Positions 8,907 through 16,642 of a DNA stretch of 64,000 nt are shown piece by piece; within the stretch, counting starts at the first letter, position 1; every line of letters begins with the position of its first letter. Source of the DNA: Leifsonia psychrotolerans (GTDB lineage: Bacteria > Actinomycetota > Actinomycetes > Actinomycetales > Microbacteriaceae). Both the position numbers and the translations under genes were made by a program. The notes beneath the pieces are model-generated. The model had not been told where the DNA came from. It saw only the letters and a list, made by a program, of their open reading frames with translations, and did no database searches. The stretch spans positions 3,596,001-3,660,000 of the forward strand of contig NZ_JACCFM010000001.1 in assembly GCF_013410665.1 (NCBI RefSeq), read 5' to 3'.

Positions 8907-9872
8907 ATGACAATCGCACCAGAGCAGTCCGCATGGTTTGCCACAACTTTCGCCACGATGGTCGACAACGTCGAGCGCGTCGTACTGGGAAAGCGTCACG
9001 TGGTCGAGCTGGCGTTCACGGCCATGGTCAGCGAGGGGCACCTGCTGCTCGAGGACTACCCAGGTACGGGTAAGACCTCGCTCGCGCGCGCCATGTCGCA
9101 GAGCGTGCAGGGCGTGAGCTCGCGCATCCAGTTCACCCCAGATCTCCTGCCGGGCGACGTGACCGGTATCACGGTGTATGACCAGAAGAAGGGCGAGTTC
9201 GAGTTTCACAGCGGACCCATCTTCGCCAACGTCGTGCTCGCTGACGAGATCAACCGCGCCAGCCCCAAGACACAGTCGGCTTTGCTCGAAGCCATGGAAG
9301 AGGGCAAGGTCACCGTCGATGGTGTGACGCGCTCCACCGGTTCGCCGTTCCTCGTTATCGCGACCCAGAACCCGATCGAGCAGGCCGGAACCTATCGTCT
9401 GCCCGAAGCGCAGCTCGATCGCTTCATGATGAAGACCTCACTCGGCTATCCCGACTTGGCCAGCACGATCCGCATTCTCGAAGGCACCAGTGAGACTCAG
9501 CACGACCTGGCACCCGTGATCACGCCTCAGGCGCTGGTGGGAATGAGCGACCTGGCCCGGTCGGTATTCGTCAACCCGCTGCTTTTCGACTACATTGCCC
9601 GAATCATCGAAGCCACTCGCACCGCCCGGCAGGTGCGCATGGGCGTCAGCGTGCGTGGAGCACGTGCGCTCACGAAGGCCTCAAAGACCTGGGCTGCAGC
9701 GCAGGGGCGTACCTATGTCACGCCGGATGATGTGAAGGGACTTGCCGAGCAGGTGCTCGCGCACCGCATCGTGCTCGACCCCGAGGCGGAGTTCGACGGC
9801 GTCACGGCCAGCGCCGTCATTGGGCAGATCCTGCTCGACATCGTTCCGCCGAGCCGAAGCGATCTGATGTGA
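8907..9872 (+). CDS. MoxR-family AAA+ ATPase
   Basis: A 321-residue AAA_3/MoxR ATPase with Walker A PGTGKTSLARA (about residue 53), Walker B VVLADEINRASP (about 110), sensor 1 ATQNPIEQ and a C-terminal lid with VSVRGARAL. MoxR proteins act as chaperone-like remodelling ATPases and are almost always beside DUF58 and transglutaminase-like genes, as here. ATG 8907 was chosen over an upstream in-frame GTG because a GAGAGAG site precedes it and conserved sequence begins soon after. The stop overlaps the next gene by four bases. Confidence 0.92.
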   Translation: MTIAPEQSAWFATTFATMVDNVERVVLGKRHVVELAFTAMVSEGHLLLEDYPGTGKTSLARAMSQSVQGVSSRIQFTPDLLPGDVTGITVYDQKKGEFEFHSGPIFANVVLADEINRASPKTQSALLEAMEEGKVTVDGVTRSTGSPFLVIATQNPIEQAGTYRLPEAQLDRFMMKTSLGYPDLASTIRILEGTSETQHDLAPVITPQALVGMSDLARSVFVNPLLFDYIARIIEATRTARQVRMGVSVRGARALTKASKTWAAAQGRTYVTPDDVKGLAEQVLAHRIVLDPEAEFDGVTASAVIGQILLDIVPPSRSDLM

Positions 9873-11227
9873 GCTTCGAGACCGAATCCCGGATCTCGCG
9901 CACCTCGACATCCACCAGCACCTCCACGAAGACGCATACCCGTTATTCGACCACCCGTTCCGGCACCCTGATTGGTGCTGTCGTGTGGTGGGTGCGTGCC
10001 GGGCGTGCCGTGCGAGTGCGCTCCAAGGCCACCGTGCAGTGGGTGCGCGAGACCGTCACGCCCGCGGGATGGGTGGTCGTTGCCGCCGTCGCATTATTGC
10101 CGGTCGGCCTCGTCTTCGGCTGGGCTGAGTTGATCGTGGCGGGTTTCGTCGCGGCCGCACTCCTGCTGATTGCGCTTCCGTTCCTGATGGGCGGGCGCTC
10201 GTACAGCGTTGACTTCACACTGCCGGTCGACCGTGTGGTGGCCGGAGGCGAGGTGACCGGAACGCTGCGGGTGACAAACATCTCCAAGCGTCTCGAACTG
10301 CCGGGGCGCATCGACGTGCCGATTGGCCAAGGGCTGACCGATGTTCATGTGCCTCTTATGCGTGCCGGAGCCGTGCACGACGATTTCGTGACCGTGCCCG
10401 CCTTCCAGCGCGGAGTGATCGATGTCGGTCCGATTACCACCGTGCGTACCGACCCACTCGGCGTGTTGAAGCGCGAAGTTGCCTGGGCTGATGTGCACCG
10501 CCTGTTCGTGCACCCCGTGACGGTGTCCATTCCGAGTACCAGCGCCGGTTTCGTGCGTGACCTTGAAGGAAACCCGACGAGCGACATCGTCGACTCCGAC
10601 ATTTCGTTCCACGCGATTCGCGAATACGCGCCGGGCGATGGGCAGCGCAATGTGCACTGGAAGTCGACCGCGAAGACGGGCAAGCTCATGGTGCGTCAAT
10701 TCGAAGAAAGCCGCCGCTCCCGGCTCGCCATTGCCCTGAGCCTGCGTGCCGACGAATACGCGTCAGATGAAGAATTTGAGATGGCCGTGAGCGCGGCCGG
10801 ATCGCTGGGGATTCGCGCGATCCGAGACGGACGCGACGTGGTCGCTTTCGCGAGCGATGAGATTCCCGAGTTTGCACGCGGTTCGATTCGTTCGATTCGC
10901 ACGTTCACCGTCCTTTCGACCCGCACCTTTCTCGACGATCTCAGTGCGATTGCGTCGAGCGGCAACGCCATGCCATTGGAAGACGTCTGTGCGTTGGCCT
11001 CTCAGGTCATCCCCGATATCTCGATTGCATTTGTCATCTGCGGTTCAACGATGACCTCGGCGCGGCTCCACGCGTTAACCCTCAAATTCCCGGCCGCGGT
11101 CTCGATCGTCGCTGTGCTCTGTGACCCTGCGTCGGCACCGAAATTCCGCGATCTGTCGGGCACGGGTGTGCTCACCATCGGCGTTCTCGACGACTTTCGT
11201 TCCTTGCTCGCTCGGAGGGCCGGATGA
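9869..11227 (+). CDS. DUF58-domain membrane protein
   Basis: A 452-residue protein. A Ser/Thr-rich N-terminus (about 1-30) precedes two membrane helices at about 70-110. The DUF58 core is recognised by I-R-E-Y-x-P-G-D-x-x-R-N-V-H-W-K-S at about 250 and MVRQFEES shortly after, followed by a von Willebrand A-like fold. DUF58 proteins work with MoxR ATPases; the biochemical role is not established. GTG 9869 overlaps the MoxR stop, and its TGA overlaps the next ATG, so translation of the three genes is likely coupled. Confidence 0.9.
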   Translation: MSFETESRISRTSTSTSTSTKTHTRYSTTRSGTLIGAVVWWVRAGRAVRVRSKATVQWVRETVTPAGWVVVAAVALLPVGLVFGWAELIVAGFVAAALLLIALPFLMGGRSYSVDFTLPVDRVVAGGEVTGTLRVTNISKRLELPGRIDVPIGQGLTDVHVPLMRAGAVHDDFVTVPAFQRGVIDVGPITTVRTDPLGVLKREVAWADVHRLFVHPVTVSIPSTSAGFVRDLEGNPTSDIVDSDISFHAIREYAPGDGQRNVHWKSTAKTGKLMVRQFEESRRSRLAIALSLRADEYASDEEFEMAVSAAGSLGIRAIRDGRDVVAFASDEIPEFARGSIRSIRTFTVLSTRTFLDDLSAIASSGNAMPLEDVCALASQVIPDISIAFVICGSTMTSARLHALTLKFPAAVSIVAVLCDPASAPKFRDLSGTGVLTIGVLDDFRSLLARRAG

Positions 11228-13800
11228 CGCGGCAGAGCAGGGCCGTTCACCGGGGTGCCGGTGGCGAGTTTCGGGGAGTGGTGTTCACGGTGATGAATGC
11301 CGCGTTCGTGCTCGGAATGATCGGTGTCGGGATCTGGGCGGCCTTCCCGATCTATCAGGACGCGTTTTACCTGATCACCGTCGGTGGCGCGGTGGTCGTG
11401 GGCACAGCGGTCGCCGCGGTCGGCCTCAGTCGATCATGGTCGTGGTTCACTCTGCTGATGGTGACCGTCGGAAGCTACCTGGTGTTGGGTGTTCCGTTGG
11501 CGGTTCCCACCGCGCTCACCAGCGTTCCCGCTTTCGGGTCAGGCTTTCTCAAGCTTCTCGGTGCGACGGCACTGAGCTGGAAAGAGCTCGTCACAATCTC
11601 GATTCCGGTGGGCACCTACCAGACCATGCTCGTGCCGGCGTTCATCCTGGTGCTGGCTGTCACAACGGCGGCGCTCTCACTGGCCTGGCGATCACGCAGC
11701 CTGTACCTGCTGGCTATTCCCCTGACCTTCATCTTTCAGCTGTTCGGCCTGACTTTCGGATCCAGCCGCACCAGTGTTCCGATTCAACTCGGTCCGGTGA
11801 ACATTCCGGCCCCCCGCGAAAGCCTGATCGGCCTCGTCGCCCTTCTGCTGGCGATCGGATTTCTGGTGTGGCGTTCGCACTATGCCCGCACCGCGGCACT
11901 GCGCCATGCCACCCGGGCCACAGGAGTGCGTCACGCCACCGTCGGCTCGTTCGAACGGGTCAAGCGTGGCGCGTTGGTCGCCGGCACCCTCCTGCTGGCG
12001 ACGGTCATCGCGCTCCCGCTGGCGGCGTCGGCCGTGCGCCCCGCCGAGCGCGATGTCCTGCGCACCAGCATCGACCCGTCGGTGACCATCCGTGAATATG
12101 TCAGCCCGCTCAGCCAGTACCGAAGCTATTTTGTCGGTGACCTGTACGACAGCACACTGTTCACCGTCACGAAGCCGAGCTCCACCCTCACCCGGCTGAG
12201 GTTAGCGGTGCTCAGTAACTATGACGGACAAATCTTCCGGGTCATCGACCCTGTCGGGGGCACCACGGATCAGTCGACTGCGTTTGCCCGGGTGCCGAAC
12301 GTGCGCGACGTTGATTCATCGGCGGGAGATGTCGCCTCGGCCACAATCACGGCCGGTCAGTATTCCGGCGTCTGGCTGCCGCTTGCCGGATCGCTCGCTC
12401 GCATCGATTTCACCGGTCCCCGCCGTGAAGCACTGACGAACGCGTTCTACTACAGCGATAACACGGATGCCGGTGTCGAACTTCGCTCACTGCGCGCGGG
12501 CGACAGTTACAGATTCGACACTCGCGTGGCCGCGACAGAGCCCGCGCTCAGCACCGTCACCCCGCCCGCCGGAGGCACCGGGGTGATCGGCGAATCACTC
12601 ATTCCCGAAAGCCTGGTCAACTGGGTGCGCGCCCAGCGGGTCGGATCGGATGGCGCGGGTCTGGCGGAGCTCATCACCCGGCTGCGCGAGCGCGGCTTTC
12701 TCAGCCATGCGCTTGACGCGCCGGCCGAGACCGCAAGCTGGGCGGATGACCTGAGCGACTACTCGTTCGCGCCCTCGCTCTCTGGCCACTCAATCGATCG
12801 CATTGACAGCATCTTCACCGCACTACTCGAGAAACAGAACTCGACGACGGCGACCGACAACAAATCCCTTGTTGCTGCGGTCGGTGACGACGAGCAGTTC
12901 GCGGTAGCTGCGGCACTTCTCGCTGCCCAACTCGGTTTTCCGGCGCGAGTGGTTCTGGGGTTCACCCTGGTCGCAACGAACGCCGATGCGCAGTCGATTC
13001 CGGCCTGCTCAGACGGTGTTTGCGCCGGGAAGAACCTCACGGCGTGGGTCGAGGTCGCCGGTTCGGATGGAAGCTGGACGTCGGTCGATGTGACCCCCCA
13101 GCATGAAAACCCCCTGGCTCCAAGCGACAACCAGCTGCGCGACCCGAAGATCGCGTCGCAGGTTCTGCCGGACGAGGCGACGGAGCAGGCCCCGCCGGAA
13201 GCAAACCCCACGAGCGGCGAAGAGAAGAAGAACGATGACCGGACTGAGGCCGTCGATGTCGGCTGGCTGCTCGACATCCTCAAAATCGCGGGCATCGCGC
13301 TCTTGGGCATCCTCATCGTCGTGGCACCCTTCCTGGCGATCTGGGGAGCGAAAGCTCAACGTCGACGAGAGCGCAAGCGCGGACACAGTGCCGCGGCGCG
13401 TATCGCCGGAGGGTGGGAAGAGTACGTCGATTCGGCCGTCGACCACGGTCAGCCCGCGCCCGGAAGCCTGACGCGCATCGAGTTCGCAACGCAGCACGGC
13501 AGTGCAGGCAGTAGCCTCCTGGCTACGCTTGCCGACGAGGCAGTATTCGGCCCCGTGCCACCGCAGCAGGCCGACAGCGACAGCTTTTGGAAACTTGTCG
13601 AATCTGAGCGGGCGCTTCTCGCCAGCGAGACAACGCAACGACGACGGTTGAAGGCTGCGTTGTCATTGCGTTCGTTTGCCCGCGCACTCGGTGCGCAGCA
13701 CAGCAATAAGTTCATATACGGTAAATTCGGTGCGCGTCTCACGCGGCGCGCTGAGCTCGGGAATGGGGGAGCGACTGACATCCGTCGGTCGCGCGGCTAA
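11224..13800 (+). CDS. Transglutaminase-fold membrane protein (TgpA-like) with a degenerate active site
   Basis: An 858-residue protein. Several membrane helices occupy about 18-240 and another lies near 690-715, leaving a large extracytoplasmic part between them and a cytoplasmic tail. The transglutaminase-like core is at about 550-640. In the family the catalytic motif is G-D-C-E-Q-F-A; here it is GDDEQFA, with Asp556 in place of the Cys. The His of the usual H-A-W-V-E motif is Thr606 (NLTAWVEV). Only the Asp (Asp622 in SVDVTP) is kept. I infer a binding or scaffold protein rather than a peptide-crosslinking enzyme or protease. The gene overlaps the DUF58 gene by four bases. Confidence 0.85.
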   Translation: MTRQSRAVHRGAGGEFRGVVFTVMNAAFVLGMIGVGIWAAFPIYQDAFYLITVGGAVVVGTAVAAVGLSRSWSWFTLLMVTVGSYLVLGVPLAVPTALTSVPAFGSGFLKLLGATALSWKELVTISIPVGTYQTMLVPAFILVLAVTTAALSLAWRSRSLYLLAIPLTFIFQLFGLTFGSSRTSVPIQLGPVNIPAPRESLIGLVALLLAIGFLVWRSHYARTAALRHATRATGVRHATVGSFERVKRGALVAGTLLLATVIALPLAASAVRPAERDVLRTSIDPSVTIREYVSPLSQYRSYFVGDLYDSTLFTVTKPSSTLTRLRLAVLSNYDGQIFRVIDPVGGTTDQSTAFARVPNVRDVDSSAGDVASATITAGQYSGVWLPLAGSLARIDFTGPRREALTNAFYYSDNTDAGVELRSLRAGDSYRFDTRVAATEPALSTVTPPAGGTGVIGESLIPESLVNWVRAQRVGSDGAGLAELITRLRERGFLSHALDAPAETASWADDLSDYSFAPSLSGHSIDRIDSIFTALLEKQNSTTATDNKSLVAAVGDDEQFAVAAALLAAQLGFPARVVLGFTLVATNADAQSIPACSDGVCAGKNLTAWVEVAGSDGSWTSVDVTPQHENPLAPSDNQLRDPKIASQVLPDEATEQAPPEANPTSGEEKKNDDRTEAVDVGWLLDILKIAGIALLGILIVVAPFLAIWGAKAQRRRERKRGHSAAARIAGGWEEYVDSAVDHGQPAPGSLTRIEFATQHGSAGSSLLATLADEAVFGPVPPQQADSDSFWKLVESERALLASETTQRRRLKAALSLRSFARALGAQHSNKFIYGKFGARLTRRAELGNGGATDIRRSRG

Positions 13801-13802
13801 AA

Positions 13803-15080
13803 ATGGATAATTCAAGTACTGCAGGTGCCGCTGTCGGCATCATTGTGGCGGCGGTGTTCTGCGTCGGCATCTATGTCTTGCTCGGCGCATCACTCGCTGC
13901 TGTTTTTCACAAGTTCGGCCAGCCCCGCTGGAAGGGCTGGGTGCCGATTGTCAACTCGATCACGCTTCTCGAGCTCGGTGGTTACTCGACCCTGTGGGTG
14001 ATTACGCTCTTTCTGCCGGTCGTGCACATCGTGGGCGCTGTGGTGCTGATCCTTGCGGTCAACAACATCAACCGGAGATTCGGCAAAGGCGGCGGGTTCA
14101 CCGTGCTCTATGTCTTTCTGCCCCCTGTCTGGTCGAGCATTCTCGGCTTCGGCAGTGCCCAGCCGGTCGACGGTTCGGCACACGCCGGACTGGCTCAGGA
14201 TGAGCGATTCGTTCCCAGCGTGCCGCCCGTGACCTGGGGCGGACCCTCGGCAGTATCGGCTCAGCCAACTCTCGGGCTGCCGCCGGCTCCGTTTGGGTCG
14301 GTTCCGCCGGCGCCTGCTGCTCCGTTTGGGTCGGTTCCTCCGGCGCCTGCTGCTCCGTTTGGGTCGGTTCCTCCGGCGCCTGCTGCTCCGTTTGGGTCGG
14401 TTCCTCCGGCGCCTGCTGCTCCGTTTGCGTCGGCTCCGCCGGCGCCTCCTACGCCTCCGGCGCCTGCTGCTCCGTTTGCGTCGGTTCCGCCGGCGCCTGC
14501 TGCGCCTGCGGCTCCGTTTGGTTATGCGCCACCGACACCGCCCGCAGCCGCTGCGCCGCCGACAACGCAGAACGAGTGGGCCCCCCCGATCAGCCAAGTG
14601 CCCGGAATCGTCGTCGCTCCGTCCGCGCCACACCGAGAGCCCGACGTCATCGATGGGCCGACCATTATTACCGGGCGCACGCCGTTCCTCGATCAGGAGG
14701 ACCCAGCCGATGCCGATGAACTCGACGAGACCGTCATCACGGCTCGTCGTGCAAAGCCGTGGATCTTTGAGACCGAAGAGGGACAAAAGGTGACGCTGAC
14801 ACACGCCGTCGTTCTGCTCGGACGCAACCCGTCGCGAGACACGCATCCCGAGGCGCAGCTTATTTCGGTGAAGGACGCGGGCAAGACAGTGTCAAAGACC
14901 CACGCCCGCATCGAACTCGTCGATGGGGCCTGGTCGATCACGGATCTGCATTCCACGAACGGCGTCATGCTGAAGGCCGACGGAGGCAACGAGAATGAGC
15001 TCGCGGCCGGCACCACTGCTGTGCTGACCGAGGAATTCATCCTGGGTGAACTGCCCGCGCGGATCTACCTGGAGCGCTAA
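13803..15080 (+). CDS. Membrane protein with Pro-rich repeats and C-terminal FHA domain
   Basis: A 425-residue protein. The N-terminal ~115 residues hold three membrane helices and a DUF5684-like segment (FGQPRWKGWVPIVNSITLLE). A Pro/Ala-rich linker of 11-residue units (APFGSVPPAPA) spans about 160-245. The FHA domain covers about 330-420 with the pThr-binding signature residues: GR (LLGRNPS), SKTHARI and D-x-H-S-T-N-G. Just before it lies LDETVITARR, with Thr310 as a likely phosphosite of the upstream kinase, as in GarA-type proteins, where a phosphorylated N-terminal Thr is read by the FHA domain. Two bases separate it from the transglutaminase-fold gene, and two from the phosphatase gene. 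Confidence 0.88.
   Translation: MDNSSTAGAAVGIIVAAVFCVGIYVLLGASLAAVFHKFGQPRWKGWVPIVNSITLLELGGYSTLWVITLFLPVVHIVGAVVLILAVNNINRRFGKGGGFTVLYVFLPPVWSSILGFGSAQPVDGSAHAGLAQDERFVPSVPPVTWGGPSAVSAQPTLGLPPAPFGSVPPAPAAPFGSVPPAPAAPFGSVPPAPAAPFGSVPPAPAAPFASAPPAPPTPPAPAAPFASVPPAPAAPAAPFGYAPPTPPAAAAPPTTQNEWAPPISQVPGIVVAPSAPHREPDVIDGPTIITGRTPFLDQEDPADADELDETVITARRAKPWIFETEEGQKVTLTHAVVLLGRNPSRDTHPEAQLISVKDAGKTVSKTHARIELVDGAWSITDLHSTNGVMLKADGGNENELAAGTTAVLTEEFILGELPARIYLER
14286..14529 (+). repeat. 33-bp coding tandem repeat (Pro-rich linker of the FHA protein)
   Basis: Four nearly perfect 33-base units start at 14286, 14319, 14352 and 14385, each beginning GCTCCGTTTGGGTCGGTTCC, followed by degenerate units to about 14529. 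They are in frame and encode APFGSVPPAPA. Copy number could change by slippage without shifting the frame. Confidence 0.9.
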
Positions 15081-15082
15081 GA

Positions 15083-15976
15083 ATGACGCACAAGGCCGAG
15101 GTGACCGGTGTCCTGTCGACGGTGGCGCTCACCGCCGGATTCCGCACCGACATTGGCCGCAAGCGTGCGGCGAACGAGGATTCGCTTTTGGCGGCCTCGC
15201 CCGTCTTTATCGTCGCTGATGGTATGGGCGGGCACGAGGCCGGCGACCGGGCGAGCGCTGCGGTCATCGCCGAGTTCAGCCTCCTGGTCGGCCGAGACGA
15301 CGTGACCGCCGCTGAGATCGCTGCGGCGGTCGATCGGGCGCATGCTGCAGTACGCGACATTGCCGACGGAACCAAGAAGGGCGCCGGAAGCACGCTCACC
15401 GGTTTCGCTCTTGTGCGCCACGAGGGCAGAAGCTGCTGGCTGGTGATGAATATCGGTGACTCCCGGGTTTACCGGCTGTTCGGAACCGAGCTTGTACAGC
15501 TCACCGTCGACCACTCTGTGGCTCAGGAACTCGTCGATGCCGGCGCGCTCAGGCCCGAGGATGTGGCCACCTACCCACGCCGCAATGTGATCACCCGCGC
15601 CGTGGGCGCACCGGAGAGTGACGCCGACTATTGGCTGTACCCGGTGACGACAGGCGAGCGTCTTCTGGCCTGTTCTGACGGGTTGAGCGGCGAACTGAGC
15701 GACGAAACGATTCGTGCTGGGCTGACGCTCGGTGGAAGCACCCAGCACACTGCCGATTTGCTTCTTGGCCAGGCGCTCGAACGGGGTGGCCGCGACAACA
15801 TCTCACTCGTTGTCGTCGACGTGCTCTCTGCGTCGTCACCGCGCGATGCCGCCCTCGACTCCGACGGTTACGGGTGCGAGTTTGACGACGTCAGCGATGA
15901 CACCGTCGTCGTGCGAACAGACGACACGCGCGAAGTGCCGGGTCGACGGGGGCGTCCATATGCACTCCGACGATGA
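15083..15976 (+). CDS. PP2C-family Ser/Thr phosphatase
   Basis: A 297-residue PPM phosphatase. All metal-binding motifs are present: R-x-x-N-E-D-S (about 31-36), VADGMGGHEAGD (about 46), GSTLT, NIGDSRVYRL, the LTVDHS motif, LLACSDGLSG (about 194) and GGRDNISLVVV (about 236). It should remove phosphate from the targets of the operon's kinase, as Stp/PstP/PrpC do. After the catalytic domain (end near 245) there is an acidic tail containing DDVSDDTVVVR, with Thr274 in the same D-D-T-V context as the FHA and repeat proteins. No membrane helix is seen. The 3' end overlaps the next gene by 17 bases. Confidence 0.93.
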   Translation: MTHKAEVTGVLSTVALTAGFRTDIGRKRAANEDSLLAASPVFIVADGMGGHEAGDRASAAVIAEFSLLVGRDDVTAAEIAAAVDRAHAAVRDIADGTKKGAGSTLTGFALVRHEGRSCWLVMNIGDSRVYRLFGTELVQLTVDHSVAQELVDAGALRPEDVATYPRRNVITRAVGAPESDADYWLYPVTTGERLLACSDGLSGELSDETIRAGLTLGGSTQHTADLLLGQALERGGRDNISLVVVDVLSASSPRDAALDSDGYGCEFDDVSDDTVVVRTDDTREVPGRRGRPYALRR

Positions 15977-16604
15977 AACGGTTCTCGGGCGTGGTGTCCG
16001 AGACGACGATGAAACGGTTCTCGGGCGTCGTGTCCAAGACGACGATGACACGGTTCTCGGACGTCGTGTCCGAGACGACGATGACACGGTTCTCGGACGT
16101 GCTGCAGCACCCACGGCATCCGTCGTGCCGGCCGAAGACGATACCGTGCTCGTGCCTCGCGATCCGGCGAGTACGACGCGTGTCGTGGGGCCGGGCTCAG
16201 CGGAATCTATCGAGCGTGGCCCGCTCGACGACGACGCGACGCGGCTCTCTGCGCGTCACGACGAGCCTGATCGCACCCAGCTGAGCACACGCCGGTCGCC
16301 GTCCCCCCACACGGGGGAGCCAACCGTTCAGGTCGCCGGTGCGTCGCGAACGCCGGACGTGCCAGTGGGTGCAACGGAACGCTACGGAGTGCGGGAACAG
16401 GCTCCGCAGCTCTCGCTGACGCGCATCGACCTGCGAGCCGGCGACCCCCGTGTGACGCTTCCCGCCTCAGCCGAGCAGATCAGAACGAATTCCGCCCAAC
16501 GTGCCCGCGGTCGCAGCTTCGCCGCACTCGGCGTGATCATCGGAGTCACGGTGCTCATCGCGGCGGCGGCGATCCTGGCGATCGTCGTGATTGCGTCCCT
16601 CTAA
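15960..16604 (+). CDS. Small membrane protein with D-D-[DE]-T-V-L repeats (candidate multi-site phospho-scaffold)
   Basis: A 214-residue protein of no family I recognise. Residues 4-47 hold four 12-residue repeats of DDDETVLGRRVR type, placing Thr at 7, 19, 31 and 43; a fifth DDTVL follows at Thr62. The middle is rich in Asp, Thr, Arg and Pro (ATRLSARHD, RTQLSTRR). A single membrane helix at about 185-211 ends the chain, so the repeats should face the cytoplasm. Thr flanked by acidic residues on the N side and hydrophobic residues on the C side fits the preference reported for PknB-type kinases. I infer a tail-anchored platform on which phospho-Thr recruits the FHA protein. ATG 15960 was chosen for the GGGGGCG site upstream; it overlaps the phosphatase gene by 17 bases. 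Confidence 0.75.
   Translation: MHSDDETVLGRGVRDDDETVLGRRVQDDDDTVLGRRVRDDDDTVLGRAAAPTASVVPAEDDTVLVPRDPASTTRVVGPGSAESIERGPLDDDATRLSARHDEPDRTQLSTRRSPSPHTGEPTVQVAGASRTPDVPVGATERYGVREQAPQLSLTRIDLRAGDPRVTLPASAEQIRTNSAQRARGRSFAALGVIIGVTVLIAAAAILAIVVIASL
15969..16104 (+). repeat. 36-bp coding tandem repeat
   Basis: Units start at 15969, 16005, 16041 and 16077, each near GACGATGAAACGGTTCTCGG and 36 bases long; the last is truncated. They encode the 12-residue DDETVLGR-type repeats. The first eight bases overlap the end of the phosphatase gene. Confidence 0.92.
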
Positions 16605-16642
16605 CCCACGAGCATCCGTATTAGATCCGAGGAGCCACACCC

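Noticed and set aside
14286..16104. CRISPR-like regular repeats of 33 and 36 bp
   Set aside because: Units are directly adjacent without unique spacers, are in frame, and encode Pro-rich and DDETVL repeats, so they are coding tandem repeats.
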